Source: Bifidobacterium sp. | GTDB taxonomy: Bacteria; Actinomycetota; Actinomycetes; Actinomycetales; Bifidobacteriaceae | Direction of reading: 5' to 3' | Length of the DNA stretch: 64,000 bases | Assembly (NCBI GenBank): GCA_022649135.1 | Contig: JALCNP010000009.1 | Location: forward strand, 32,060-96,059 | Shown: in pieces, positions 8,914-18,421 of the stretch | Position numbering within the stretch: position 1 is the first letter of the stretch | Layout: each line of letters begins with the position of its first letter | Notes under the pieces: model-generated | The model's database searches: none | Seen by the model: only the letters and a program-made list of their open reading frames with translations | Told to the model about the DNA's origin: nothing | Translations under genes and position numbers: made by a program

Positions 8914-11004
8914 ATGACAGACATTGCGTCATCAGACCATACACGTCAATCGACGTCCTCCACACCCGACCGGCGGGCGGCCCCCGCCATGCATCCGGCC
9001 CAGCCGCGATCCACGGTGGCGTTCAACGACGGCGGCACGCTGCCGCAGTCCTCGACGATCACGTCGCCCTTCTGGAAGAAATACCGCACCCTGATACACG
9101 ACGAGGTGCTGCCCTATCAATGGGCCGTCATGAACGATGACATGGATCCGGACATGCCCGACGACCCGGCGGGCAATCAGCAGGACACCCACAACAGCCA
9201 CGCGATCCGCAATCTGCGCATCGCGGCAGGCGAGCAGACGGGCCATCATGCAGGATTTCCCTTCCAGGACACGGATGCGTACAAGTGGCTCGAAGCGGCC
9301 GCCTATACGCTGGAGTACCGGCATGATCCGGATCTGAAAACCATTGCGGACAACCTCGTGGATCTGATCGCCACAGCCCAGGAGCCCGACGGATATCTGG
9401 ACACGCTTTTCCAGATCGAGATGCCCGGACACAGGCTCAAACGACTCCAGCAATCACACGAACTCTACTCGATGGGCCATTACATCGAGGCGGCCGTCGC
9501 ATACCATCACGCGACGGGCAACGCGACGGCCCTGCGCGTAGCCACCGACATGGCGGATTACATCGACTCGCATTTCGGCGAGGCACCGAACAAAATCCAC
9601 GGTGCCGACGGGCATCCGGAGATCGAGTTCGCCCTGACCAGACTGTATGAGACCACGGGCGAGCGGCGGTATCTGGATCTCGCCCATTATCTGCTCAATG
9701 TCCGCGGCGTGGACCCGTTGTTCTATCAGCGCCAGAACGAGGAGGACGGCATCGCGAGCGATCCGATGCAGTCCCTGCCTCTGACCTACTGCCAGGCGGC
9801 CGAGCCAATCGCCGACCAGGCCACGGCCGACGGGCACGCGGTGCGGGTCGTCTACCTGTGCGCCGGCATGGCACGGGTCGCCGCCCTGACCGGCGACTCA
9901 ACGCTGCTGGACGCATGCCACCGTTTCTGGAACGACATCGTCAACCGTCGCATGTTCATCACCGGCGGCATCGGCTCAACGCAGAAGGGAGAATCCTTCA
10001 CCTACGACTATGACCTTCCCAACGACACCATGTACGGTGAGACATGCGCCGCCGTCGGGATGGCGTTCTTTGCGCGGGCGATGCTGAGCATCGATCTCGA
10101 CGGGTCGTATGGCGACGTGTTGGAGAAGGAGCTGTTCAACGGCGCCCTCGCCGGGATGTCGCTGGACGGCAAGCACTTCTTCTATGTCAACCCGCTGGAG
10201 GCCGATCCCGAGGCCTCCCGAGGAAACCCCGGCAGGGCCCATGTGCTCACCCGCCGGGCGGAATGGTTCGGCTGCGCCTGCTGCCCGAGCAACATCGCAC
10301 GTCTCATCGCATCGGTCAACAGATATCTCTACACCGTCACATCCCGTCATGGACGAGACGTGATCGCCGCCCATCAGTTCATCTCGAACGACACCCGATT
10401 CCCCAACGGCGTGGGCATCGCCATGACGAGCGAACTGCCGTGGGGAGGCCACGTTCGGTTCGCGATCGACAATCCGGAGCACGCCTCCTTCCTTTTCGCG
10501 GTGCGCATTCCGGGCTGGTCGGCGCGACGGTATTCGCTTTCCGTCGACGGGCGTCGGTTCGACGGGAGACCCGAGCGGGGATTCGTCTACGTCCCGATTG
10601 AGGGCGGGAACGCAACGATCTCGCTCGACCTGGATATGCGCGTGAGCATGATGCGGGCATCGAGCCGGGTGCGCGCGGATATCGGGAAGCTGGCGGTGCA
10701 GCGGGGACCGATCGTATTCTGCGCCGAGCAGTGCGACAACGACGCTCCGCTGTGGTTGTACAGCATCGGCTCCGAGTCCGAGACGCACTATGAGTTCCGT
10801 CCGGATCTGCTCATCGGTTTGGGCACGGTGACCGTCTCCGCCCGCAAACGTGTGCTCGATCATGATTCATCGCCGTTGTATCGGATGGCGGAACCGGAGG
10901 ACGGGCAGACGCCTGTGGACGCGAAGCTGGTCATGGTGCCCTATTTCGCCTGGGCGAATCGGGATGAGGGCCGCATGCAGGTGTGGCAGGAATCACGGTC
11001 ATAA
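8914..11004 (+). CDS. GH127 beta-L-arabinofuranosidase
   Basis: Retaining glycosidase releasing beta-L-arabinofuranose from arabino-oligosaccharides, such as hydroxyproline-linked or plant cell-wall side chains; cytosolic, as no signal peptide is seen. 696 residues. Catalytic features of the Bifidobacterium longum HypBA1 family are visible: YGETC (Glu 376 and Cys 378, zinc ligands) and GCACC (Cys 454, 456, 457), which include the cysteine nucleophile and remaining zinc ligands. The (alpha/alpha)6 core is followed by beta domains. AAGGAA 7 nt before the ATG supports the start. It lies 115 nt after the symporter, forming a two-gene unit under the divergent AraC regulator. Confidence 0.95.
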   Translation: MTDIASSDHTRQSTSSTPDRRAAPAMHPAQPRSTVAFNDGGTLPQSSTITSPFWKKYRTLIHDEVLPYQWAVMNDDMDPDMPDDPAGNQQDTHNSHAIRNLRIAAGEQTGHHAGFPFQDTDAYKWLEAAAYTLEYRHDPDLKTIADNLVDLIATAQEPDGYLDTLFQIEMPGHRLKRLQQSHELYSMGHYIEAAVAYHHATGNATALRVATDMADYIDSHFGEAPNKIHGADGHPEIEFALTRLYETTGERRYLDLAHYLLNVRGVDPLFYQRQNEEDGIASDPMQSLPLTYCQAAEPIADQATADGHAVRVVYLCAGMARVAALTGDSTLLDACHRFWNDIVNRRMFITGGIGSTQKGESFTYDYDLPNDTMYGETCAAVGMAFFARAMLSIDLDGSYGDVLEKELFNGALAGMSLDGKHFFYVNPLEADPEASRGNPGRAHVLTRRAEWFGCACCPSNIARLIASVNRYLYTVTSRHGRDVIAAHQFISNDTRFPNGVGIAMTSELPWGGHVRFAIDNPEHASFLFAVRIPGWSARRYSLSVDGRRFDGRPERGFVYVPIEGGNATISLDLDMRVSMMRASSRVRADIGKLAVQRGPIVFCAEQCDNDAPLWLYSIGSESETHYEFRPDLLIGLGTVTVSARKRVLDHDSSPLYRMAEPEDGQTPVDAKLVMVPYFAWANRDEGRMQVWQESRS

Positions 11005-11030
11005 CGGTGCACAGGGAGGATGCACATCTG

Positions 11031-11091
11031 GCGGAGCTGTCATCAGGATGTCGCCGAATGCGATGGCGGTCCGACATCCTGATGACTCCGC
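11031..11091. terminator. Bidirectional terminator between GH127 and ykoE
   Basis: Between convergent genes a 15-bp perfect stem GTCATCAGGATGTCG (11039-11053) pairs with its complement at 11072-11086 around an 18-nt loop. It can be extended by GCGGA (11031-11035) with TCCGC (11087-11091). There is no U-tract, as is common in high-GC Actinobacteria. It can serve both strands. Confidence 0.75.
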
Positions 11092-11107
11092 GCTGACGAT
11101 CCTCCCC

Positions 11108-11842
11108 CTAGTTTTCGGCGAGGTCTCGGGCCGCACGCCCCGAGGCGAAGCGATCAAGCGCCCCGGTCCTGGCGATGGCCCGGTACAGCGCCCAGCTCAT
11201 GACGCCTGCGATGAGGACGCCCCCGATGATCTCGCAGATCATATGGGTGATGCCGCGTGGACTGACGAGCGCCACCCCTTGGAAATAGAAGAACAGCAGA
11301 TAGAAGCCGTACTCGATCGCGGTGAGCGCCCCTGATGCGATCGTCACAGAAAGATTGTATTTCCTGTAGCGCATGACGGCGAAGGGGATTTCCGAGAACA
11401 GGCCCTGCAACGCCGCCGACAGGAAAACAAATCCCGAGGAGAAGCTGTTCCCGAAAAGCATCTCCGCCGCCGCGCCCACAAGGTTCACGTAGATCGCCGC
11501 GCCGGGCTTGCGGATGATGAGGATCGCCAACGGCCCGGAGAAATACCAGAAGGCGTGCAGGATGCTGGCGACGCCCGGAAGGATGGCCCCGAGTATCGGC
11601 GATATGGAGGAATAGGCGAAGTTGAATCCCCAGAACACCAGTCCGCAGGCCACTCCGAGAGCGGCTCCGACGGCGATCTCCGAAGGGGTCCACCGCAGGC
11701 GTGCCATGGTGGGAGCGGAAGAAACGGTGGGAACGGTGGGAACGGTCGACGGTGGCGGCGTGGACGGGCGCGACGTCTGAGGTGCGGCGGACCGGGCGGA
11801 ATCGTCGGGTTTGTTCGTGTTGTTGCGGGCATAGTTGCTCAT
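11108..11842 (-). CDS. ykoE: YkoE-family ECF transporter S component
   Basis: Membrane substrate-binding component of an energy-coupling-factor vitamin transporter; the family is associated with thiamine or its pyrimidine precursor. 244 residues: a polar, Pro/Thr-rich N-terminus of about 45 residues, then WTPSEIAVGAALGVACGLVFWGFNFAY, followed by about five further hydrophobic segments. The ATG at 11842 has AAGGAG 7 nt upstream; the longer open frame is not used. No ykoD/ykoC energising subunits are adjacent, so it would need a shared ECF module encoded elsewhere. No thiamine riboswitch core (CTGAGA with ACC) is visible upstream; a 21-bp palindrome at 12006-12026 is. Confidence 0.85.
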   Translation of the reverse strand: MSNYARNNTNKPDDSARSAAPQTSRPSTPPPSTVPTVPTVSSAPTMARLRWTPSEIAVGAALGVACGLVFWGFNFAYSSISPILGAILPGVASILHAFWYFSGPLAILIIRKPGAAIYVNLVGAAAEMLFGNSFSSGFVFLSAALQGLFSEIPFAVMRYRKYNLSVTIASGALTAIEYGFYLLFFYFQGVALVSPRGITHMICEIIGGVLIAGVMSWALYRAIARTGALDRFASGRAARDLAEN

Positions 11843-12005
11843 GGGATACTCCTTATCCCTCATGACCGTGCACAGTATGGGACGCGGGAGATGCCGACCA
11901 CCCGTTGACGGCGTTCCTTGACCTGCACGGTCCGGGCGGGAGCGCCACAGGCAACTGTAGCAGCGCGACGACGGGCTCGGCCGCATTGCGGCGGGGACAT
12001 GGAGC

Positions 12006-12026
12006 ATGTGCACACAGTGTGCACAT
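12006..12026. promoter_or_regulatory. 21-bp palindrome upstream of ykoE (candidate operator)
   Basis: ATGTGCACA (12006-12014) and TGTGCACAT (12018-12026) form a perfect 9-bp inverted repeat around CAG. It sits in the 287-nt gap 11843-12129 between the xylR-like gene and ykoE, about 164 nt before the ykoE start. The centre-to-centre symmetry and lack of a following T-run favour a protein-binding site over a terminator. Confidence 0.5.
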
Positions 12027-12129
12027 TATGCGATTGCGCGCGTCGCGGCGATGCCGCCCGCCGGCGGCCGCTCTGCGAGTGCATGGCCCGAATCGGGCGA
12101 CTCGCCGTGGAAGAGCTCCGAAGGCGCCC

Positions 12130-13356
12130 TCAGTCTTTGTTCATAAAGGCCACCGGATTGTCCAGAAGACACCTCAGGCCGACTTCGGCGGCCCCCTGCA
12201 GGGCCGGTCTGGCATTGACCTCCGGAATGAGCACGTGAGCCTGGACGTAGGGGAAGCCACCGATCTCCGGGCTCGTCCTGCGCTCGATCCGCCGCGCCAG
12301 CGCGCCGCCGAAACGCTCCCACAACCCTCCGAGGATAACCGTGTCGATGTCCAGCACGTTGATCGCCGACGCGATTCCGGATGCCATGGCGCCAACCGCA
12401 CGATCCACGGCCTGAATCGTTGCCCCGTCCCCCGAGTTCCACCGTTTCTGAAGTTCGTCGATGGCCTCCATGCGAGTGGCGTTCACCCCCTGCGCAATAC
12501 CCGCCGCCTCAACGAGCGCGCGCCGCCCCGCGTACGCCTCCAGGCACCCCCGCCGCCCACAGCTGCATACCGGTCCGTCGAAGGATACGGACACATGACC
12601 TATCTCGCCGGCGAAGCCGTGCTCTCCGGTCTGCACGCGTCCCTCCAACACGACGGCACCGCCGATTCCGATGTCGGTGGAGATGTAGATGAAGGAATCC
12701 GCCGGGCCGACGATCCCCCCCTGCCTTCGCTGGGTCGCATAACCCGGTATCTGCGCAAGCGCCGCCATGTTGGCCTCGTTGTCCGGATGCGCGTCCAGCC
12801 GCCGCACGATGTCGAACCGCGACAGGTCGATCCGGCTCCATCCCAGATTGCGCGCCGTGAGAAGCTTCATATCGTCGGTGACCAGTCCGGGAAGGGCGAG
12901 ACCGCAGCCCGTGACGGTCATCGAACGGGCCCTGATGGTCTTCTCGGCCTGTCTGACCAGAACGTCGAGCTTGGAGAAGATCTCATCCGGATTGCTGTCG
13001 TTCATCGATTGGCCGACCCATTCCTCCACGACCGTGTCGCCGTTGAGGTCGAGGGCCGTGAACCCGTACCCGTCGGTGTTGATCTGCAACCCCAGCCCGC
13101 AGAAACGCCCCCCGTCCACGATGAGCGGCGTGCTTGGACGTCCGTACATCGCGGTCGAGACCGGTGAACCCTCGCGAATGACTTTGTTCGAGATCAGCAT
13201 CGGGACCAGCAGCGACATGGTCGCCTTTGTTAAACCAGTGGCCTTTGCCAGCTCTGCACGGCTCATCGGCACAACCGAGCGAATCATGGTGTCGAGGACC
13301 ACGGACAGGTTGTGGTTGCGCAGATCATCCTGATTGATGCTTTTCAACGATGCCAT
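12130..13356 (-). CDS. xylR: ROK-family transcriptional repressor, XylR-like
   Basis: Likely xylose-responsive repressor. 408 residues: an N-terminal winged helix-turn-helix (MSRAELAKATGLTKATMSLL, about residues 31-50), then a ROK sugar-binding domain with the zinc motif CSCGRRGCLEAY and GLGLQINTDGYGFTALDLNG. The ATG at 13356 has GAGGAAGGGG before it; an ORF start 17 codons earlier does not. It is divergent from xylB, and the shared 189-nt region holds a TTAGTTAAA-type palindrome (13452-13472) that recurs before xylA and before the sugar ABC operon. The XylR assignment rests on this context and is inferred. Confidence 0.88.
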   Translation of the reverse strand: MASLKSINQDDLRNHNLSVVLDTMIRSVVPMSRAELAKATGLTKATMSLLVPMLISNKVIREGSPVSTAMYGRPSTPLIVDGGRFCGLGLQINTDGYGFTALDLNGDTVVEEWVGQSMNDSNPDEIFSKLDVLVRQAEKTIRARSMTVTGCGLALPGLVTDDMKLLTARNLGWSRIDLSRFDIVRRLDAHPDNEANMAALAQIPGYATQRRQGGIVGPADSFIYISTDIGIGGAVVLEGRVQTGEHGFAGEIGHVSVSFDGPVCSCGRRGCLEAYAGRRALVEAAGIAQGVNATRMEAIDELQKRWNSGDGATIQAVDRAVGAMASGIASAINVLDIDTVILGGLWERFGGALARRIERRTSPEIGGFPYVQAHVLIPEVNARPALQGAAEVGLRCLLDNPVAFMNKD

Positions 13357-13416
13357 TGATGCCCCTTCCTCATGCAAGAACACTGTATCAAGGAGACGCC
13401 CCCACATGCCGCGATC

Positions 13417-13446
13417 TTGTCGAAAAGAGGTGGTGGGTGTTAGACT
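13417..13446 (+). promoter_or_regulatory. Candidate xylB promoter
   Basis: TTGTCG (13417-13422) and TAGACT (13441-13446) are spaced 18 nt apart on the forward strand, about 100 nt before the xylB start. The operator-like palindrome at 13452-13472 lies immediately downstream, over the predicted start point, where a bound repressor would block initiation. Confidence 0.45.
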
Positions 13447-13451
13447 ACTAA

Positions 13452-13472
13452 TAAGTTTATTGGTTTAACTAA
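13452..13472. promoter_or_regulatory. Candidate XylR operator, xylR-xylB intergenic
   Basis: An imperfect 21-bp palindrome: TAAGTTTAT on the left and GTTTAACTAA on the right. It is related in sequence and length to sites at 23687-23707 and 29970-29990. All three share a TTAGTT half-site on the reverse strand, close to the TTAGTTTG core known for ROK-type XylR operators in Firmicutes. Confidence 0.65.
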
Positions 13473-13545
13473 ATTCGGCTCATGGCCCATGCAACGACGA
13501 GGTCTAGCATGGGCATGGACATGGCGGCATTCAAGGGAGCGCAGT

Positions 13546-15039
13546 ATGGATCGTATTCTCGTGGCGGGAATCGACACGTCCACACAATCGACCAAGGTGC
13601 GGGTCACCGACGCCCTGACGGGAGAGATGGTCCGTTTCGGGCAGGCCAGACACCCCGAGGGAACGAGCGTCGATCCGCAATACTGGTGGCACGCGTTCCG
13701 CGAGGCAGCCCGACAGGCCGGGGGCCTTGACGACGTCAGCGCCCTCTCCGTGGGAGGCCAGCAACACGGAATGGTGCTGCTCGACGATGACGGGTCGGTG
13801 ATACGCGATGCGCTTCTATGGAACGACACACGCTCCGCCCCCGACGCCGAGCGATTGATAAGCGACATGGGAGAGCAGCCGCCCACCGTGGAGGAGACCG
13901 GCCTGAGTGACGACCGGATGATGCGTGGACGACAGCGCTGGGTGCGGGCGGTCGGATCATCCCCCGTCGCGTCACTGACCATTACGAAAATCGCCTGGGT
14001 GGCACGCAACGAGCCGGAGAACGCGCGGCGCGTTGCGGCCATCTGCCTGCCCCACGATTGGCTGAGCTGGCGCATAGCGGGGCATGGGCCATCCACGGCA
14101 CGCGGGGGCGCGCAGCTTGACGCCCTGTTCACCGACCGTTCGGACGCCTCGGGAACGGGATACTTCGACTCGGCCGTCAACGAATACAGATTCGACCTTC
14201 TCGAGAAGGCCCTTGGCCGCAAGGACGTGATCCTTCCACAGGTTCTGGGACCGGAGCGGACCGGGGCGCACGCGGATCCGTCGATCGCGGGGAGGGACAT
14301 CCCCGGAGGATGCATCATCGCACCCGGCGGAGGCGACAACGCCATGGCGGCGCTCGGCCTGAACATGACGGTCGGGGATGTGTCCATCTCACTGGGAACG
14401 TCCGGTGTGGCCGCCGCCATCTCACCCACCCCCGCATACGACATGACGGCCGCGGTCACCGGATTCGCCGATTGCACAGGCCACTGGCTTCCGCTGGCGT
14501 GCACCATCAACGGATCACGCATCACCGACGCCGGGTGCACGGCGCTGGGAGCGGACTACGACGAACTGGCCGCGCTGACGATGCGGTCGGAACCCGGAGC
14601 CGGTGGCATCACCCTCATCCCCTACTTTGACGGTGAACGCACCCCGAATCGACCGCACGCAACCGCGGCCCTGCATGGCATGACACTCGCCAACACCACG
14701 CGCGAGAACATCGCGCGAGCCTTCACCGAGGGGCTGCTGTGCTCGCAAAGGGACTGCATGGAGCTCGTACGCAAGCTGGGAACGGACATCAGGCGCGTCC
14801 TGCTCATCGGCGGTGGCGCGAAGTCCCGGGCGGTTCGGGCTCTCGCCCCCGCGATCCTCGGCATGGATGTGGTTCTTCCCAGCGCGGACGAATATGTGGC
14901 CATAGGAGCCGCACGTCAGGCCGCATGGGCCCTCTCCGGGGGCGAGGAGCCCCCGGCGTGGCACCTTGACATCGAGACCACGCTCACGGGTGCGAGCACC
15001 CCCCAGGTTTACGAGCAGTACGTGGGGTACCGGGGCTAG
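13546..15039 (+). CDS. xylB: Xylulokinase
   Basis: FGGY-family kinase phosphorylating D-xylulose to D-xylulose 5-phosphate, the entry point to the phosphoketolase route in bifidobacteria. 497 residues. Seen: the N-terminal phosphate motif GIDTSTQSTKV (about 8-18), VGGQQHGMVLLDDDG with the substrate-binding QHG, LLWNDTRS, and C-terminal LLIGGGAKSRAVRALAPAILG with the adenosine-binding glycines. The start at 13546 has AAGGGAG 6 nt upstream; an ORF start 19 codons earlier lacks one. It is divergent from xylR and convergent with the esterase operon, only 18 nt away. Confidence 0.95.
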   Translation: MDRILVAGIDTSTQSTKVRVTDALTGEMVRFGQARHPEGTSVDPQYWWHAFREAARQAGGLDDVSALSVGGQQHGMVLLDDDGSVIRDALLWNDTRSAPDAERLISDMGEQPPTVEETGLSDDRMMRGRQRWVRAVGSSPVASLTITKIAWVARNEPENARRVAAICLPHDWLSWRIAGHGPSTARGGAQLDALFTDRSDASGTGYFDSAVNEYRFDLLEKALGRKDVILPQVLGPERTGAHADPSIAGRDIPGGCIIAPGGGDNAMAALGLNMTVGDVSISLGTSGVAAAISPTPAYDMTAAVTGFADCTGHWLPLACTINGSRITDAGCTALGADYDELAALTMRSEPGAGGITLIPYFDGERTPNRPHATAALHGMTLANTTRENIARAFTEGLLCSQRDCMELVRKLGTDIRRVLLIGGGAKSRAVRALAPAILGMDVVLPSADEYVAIGAARQAAWALSGGEEPPAWHLDIETTLTGASTPQVYEQYVGYRG

Positions 15040-15057
15040 GCACGCGCTCCTCGCCCG

Positions 15058-16473
15058 TCATGCCAAGTCAGTCACCGAGATGCCTTCGGCGATACGCAGG
15101 ACATCCCCGGATGGACCGGCGTGGCGTTCCCAGCAGGGGGCGCTCGAATGGGTCCGGCCGACGCCATTGGGGTCGCCGGATGCGGCAAAGTTCGTCCAAT
15201 ACGCGACCATCGCGCGCGAGACGTCATAGTGGACGCCGGTGAATGGTCGCCAGCTTTTCTGCAATGTCCCGAAAGTGAACCACAGATCGCAGGAGTGGAA
15301 GGCCCCGGAGTCATCCCCCGGCATTGCCACCGCGAAGCTGTAGCAATACGGGGCCGGAAGCCCGCCCCTGAGCCAGACGCGGACCAATTCGGCATTCCCC
15401 TGCTCCCCCAGCGCCACCTGTGCCCCGTCATGACCGGCTGCCATGAACTCATGGGTGGTGTTCCCGATGATCGCATCCACCCTGTGCCCCTCCCCGCGAG
15501 AAAGCGTCTCGGAATACTGGTCCGTGAGAAAGACGCCGTCGATGCAGGGACTCCAGTTCGATGGCATGCTCCATTCATCGTGATTGTGCGTATAGGGGGA
15601 TGCGGGGAAGCGGCATGCGGCCTCGAGCAGGGTTCGCGCGTCAAGCCGACGCGCCTCATCGATCGAACCGACCGAAAGATAGTCGAGGAAAAGCCTGCCC
15701 GTCGCCTGGGCCTCCCCGAGGGACCACAGATCATGATTGAACATGCCGACGCCCGCACCCGACTGCATGATGACCCGGGAGAACAGTCCCGCGTCACGAG
15801 GGGAGCAGACGTGCGCCAATACGCTCGCGGCACCGGACGACTGCCCGAACAACGTCACCCGATCGGGGTCCCCGCCGAAACGCGAGATGTTGGAACGCAC
15901 CCATCTCAGCGCCGCGCTTTGGTCGAGCAAACCAAAATTCGCACGGTCGGGACGCGGACGTGAGGCCGACTGACGCGAGAGGTCCGGATGGGAGAAGAAT
16001 CCGAACACATTAAGTCTGTAGGAGACGCTGACGACGACGACGCCCATCCGTGCAAGCTCCTCGCCGTCGCACTCCTTTTCCGAGGTGCTTCCGCACTGGT
16101 ACGCCCCTCCGTGGATCCACAGCATCACCGGTCTCGGCCCACCATCGCGCAGCCGCGTCGTTTCACGGCTTCCGCCCAACGCCGGGGTCCAGACGTTCAG
16201 ATAGAGGCAATCCTCGCTCATCGGCGCGGAATCGTCAACACCCCATTCCCTGCCGTAGAAGGTGCTTTCGGCGGTGATGGGCTGCAGGGCGCTGGGAGCA
16301 AAGTCAAACGCCCGAAGAACCCCGCTCCACGGCTTCACGGGTGCGGGGGCCCTCCACCTCAGCGGTCCGATGGGCGGAGCCGCATAGGGAATCCCCCTGA
16401 ACACGGTAATGCGCGGGTCCTGAACCGCAAGCCCCTGCACGATGCCGGATTCCACACGCACCTCACGAATCAT
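15058..16473 (-). CDS. Type-B carboxylesterase
   Basis: Alpha/beta-hydrolase esterase of the COesterase (PnbA-like) family, 471 residues and cytosolic. The nucleophile motif is GQSSG (Ser 212) and the oxyanion loop is LWIHGGAY. The FRGIPYAAPPIGPLRWRAP and SEDCLYLNVW signatures are both present, and AFHSCDLWFTFG carries the catalytic His region. The ATG at 16473 overlaps the preceding SASA-esterase gene by 11 nt, implying translational coupling. As last gene of a xylan operon it probably removes acyl or feruloyl-type groups from oligosaccharides. That substrate is inferred from position only. Confidence 0.9.
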   Translation of the reverse strand: MIREVRVESGIVQGLAVQDPRITVFRGIPYAAPPIGPLRWRAPAPVKPWSGVLRAFDFAPSALQPITAESTFYGREWGVDDSAPMSEDCLYLNVWTPALGGSRETTRLRDGGPRPVMLWIHGGAYQCGSTSEKECDGEELARMGVVVVSVSYRLNVFGFFSHPDLSRQSASRPRPDRANFGLLDQSAALRWVRSNISRFGGDPDRVTLFGQSSGAASVLAHVCSPRDAGLFSRVIMQSGAGVGMFNHDLWSLGEAQATGRLFLDYLSVGSIDEARRLDARTLLEAACRFPASPYTHNHDEWSMPSNWSPCIDGVFLTDQYSETLSRGEGHRVDAIIGNTTHEFMAAGHDGAQVALGEQGNAELVRVWLRGGLPAPYCYSFAVAMPGDDSGAFHSCDLWFTFGTLQKSWRPFTGVHYDVSRAMVAYWTNFAASGDPNGVGRTHSSAPCWERHAGPSGDVLRIAEGISVTDLA

Positions 16474-18421
16474 CGTCGACCTCCCCGTCCGCCCGCTGCC
16501 GCACGGGGACGGTCTCCTCCCATCGCGCGGAATCAATCGACAAGGGCGAGACGAGAATACCCGCGTCATTGCACAGAAGCCCCTGACATGGATTGTTCCG
16601 CCATGCGTATCTGAGCATATCGGGGGTTCTGTCCGGAAGTCGCAAGCGCACGACGTTCCCGTCGATATGGGCCGGGGCCGCGATTATCCCCCCGTCACTC
16701 CACACCCAGCAGAACTCTCCCGGATCGCGTCCGTCAAGGGTCCACAGCCTGAATCGATCGCCGTCCGAGAGGCACGGGGCGCCGAACACGTCGCAATCCT
16801 CGAAAGCCACGTCAAGATGATCACCGTCAACCCGAACGCCGCTCACCCTCGGCTGCCGATATGCGCGCCGCTCACCGTAGACAAGGGCTCGGGCCGCATC
16901 GACCAGTCTGTGGGCGACGGGTTTCTTTCGGACCGGATGCAGGTCATTCGGCTCGCCGACATCAAGCGTGACCACGGTGGCCACGTTCTCAAGCCGGGAG
17001 CCGACGGCCCTCTGCGCCTCACGCACCACGGGCCACCCGCCATCCTCGACGCAGTCCACCGAGAAATTCGGAAGCTGAACGATGAGAAACGGGAGCCCCG
17101 GATCCCCCCACTTCCCGCGCCACGAGCGAATCATGCCCTGAAGCATGGCTTCGTGGTACGACGCGAAATCGCCGGTGTTCGACTCACCCTGATACCACAG
17201 GACGGCACGCAGGGTGTAGGGAACGCACGGTGCGAGCATGGCATTGTACAGCCCGGTCGGCTTCCATCTCACAAAATCCTCCCGGGGGCAATCCCGCGGC
17301 ATGCGGGATGCCACGGCACACCACCATTCGCCGGAAAGATCGATCGTCTCGTCACCCACCCTCAGATACAGTGGCTTATCGGGGGTGATGCGACCGTTCC
17401 CCCGCTCGACAGTGAGACGGATCCGTATCTCGTTCGCCCCGGCATGAAGCACACCGCGCGGAACGGCATAGTCGCGCAGCTCATACTGATTGGGCCGGGA
17501 GCCGACGACCACGCCGTTGACCTCCGTGATGTCGCTGTCGGTCATCGTCCCCAGGCGCAGGAGGCCGTCATCCTCATCGGGGCTCGAACGAAGAAAGAAA
17601 GCGGTGCGGAAAACCACCTCTCCGCGCACAGCGGACAGATCCGTGGAATCGAACATGCAGGGGACGACAATTCGATGCCAGTGCAGCGTCTCCTCACGCA
17701 TGATGTGCGAACGGAGCTCATCATGCCATCGCCTGACCGCCTCGACGCTCGCCTCGCCTCTCCTCCTGCCCTTCTCGGTGGGAAGATAGTGGTCGAGCGT
17801 CTTCATCACCCGAGGAAACGGGCGCAGGGACTCCTTGTCCATCCAGGCCTCCAGCGTGGACCCGCCGAGGGACACGTTGAGAATGCCTATGGGCACGCCC
17901 GTGAGCTCGCGCAGCTCACGGCCGAAGAAGTATGCGAGAGCGGAGAAATCCTTGATCGTTTCGGCATTGCAGCCTGTCCAGATTCCCTGAAGGTGGTCCT
18001 CATGCGGACCTTCGAAATCGAAGTCAGGCGTCACCTTGTACTGACGCAGGCAGGGATCCTCCTCCCTGGTGAATTCACGCGGGTACTCCTGGGCAACCCA
18101 GGACATCGCAAGCTCCATGTTCGACTGCCCCGAGCACAGGAACACGTCTCCCACATAGCATTGCCGTTCCAGGCTCTCGCGTCCGCCCTGACCGCTCACC
18201 CGCAGAGTCACCGGGCCGCCGGCGCGGAGCGGCCCCACCGTGGCGCGCCAGCGCCCCCGCGCATCGGAATGCGTCTGGACGATATGGCGGTCCACGCCGA
18301 CGGTGATCTCGTCGTCGGGAACCGACCATCCCCATATGGCGGTTGACGCCGAGCGCTGCAGGACGCATCCGTCGGCGAAAATCTTCGGCAGCCCGAGCCC
18401 GCATCCGACGTCCTCGGCCAT
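16463..18421 (-). CDS. SASA-family carbohydrate O-acetylesterase (probable acetyl-xylan esterase)
   Basis: SGNH/GDSL-fold esterase of the sialate O-acetylesterase superfamily, 652 residues. Conserved blocks: VFLCSGQSNMELAM with catalytic Ser 100, LNVSLGGSTLEAWM, VLWYQGESNTGD and DVGEPNDLHPVRK with the Asp-x-x-His end motif. An internal beta insertion (about residues 245-345) follows the pattern of bacterial acetyl-xylan esterases. The start ATG 18421 overlaps the TGA of the GH43 gene (TGATG) with GGGAG 7 nt upstream; a GTG one codon earlier is possible. It sits between GH43 and carboxylesterase genes, so its role is probably deacetylation of imported xylo-oligosaccharides (inferred). Confidence 0.87.
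   Translation of the reverse strand: MAEDVGCGLGLPKIFADGCVLQRSASTAIWGWSVPDDEITVGVDRHIVQTHSDARGRWRATVGPLRAGGPVTLRVSGQGGRESLERQCYVGDVFLCSGQSNMELAMSWVAQEYPREFTREEDPCLRQYKVTPDFDFEGPHEDHLQGIWTGCNAETIKDFSALAYFFGRELRELTGVPIGILNVSLGGSTLEAWMDKESLRPFPRVMKTLDHYLPTEKGRRRGEASVEAVRRWHDELRSHIMREETLHWHRIVVPCMFDSTDLSAVRGEVVFRTAFFLRSSPDEDDGLLRLGTMTDSDITEVNGVVVGSRPNQYELRDYAVPRGVLHAGANEIRIRLTVERGNGRITPDKPLYLRVGDETIDLSGEWWCAVASRMPRDCPREDFVRWKPTGLYNAMLAPCVPYTLRAVLWYQGESNTGDFASYHEAMLQGMIRSWRGKWGDPGLPFLIVQLPNFSVDCVEDGGWPVVREAQRAVGSRLENVATVVTLDVGEPNDLHPVRKKPVAHRLVDAARALVYGERRAYRQPRVSGVRVDGDHLDVAFEDCDVFGAPCLSDGDRFRLWTLDGRDPGEFCWVWSDGGIIAAPAHIDGNVVRLRLPDRTPDMLRYAWRNNPCQGLLCNDAGILVSPLSIDSARWEETVPVRQRADGEVDDDS

Noticed and set aside
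11843..12129. Thiamine riboswitch before ykoE
   Set aside because: The conserved CTGAGA and ACC-type core elements could not be found on the reverse strand; only a DNA palindrome is seen.
16442..18346. Long forward-strand open frame opposite the SASA esterase gene
   Set aside because: Composition is Pro/Arg/His-rich and unlike any family. It is the antisense shadow of a GC-rich gene whose own frame carries GQSNM and WYQGESN motifs.
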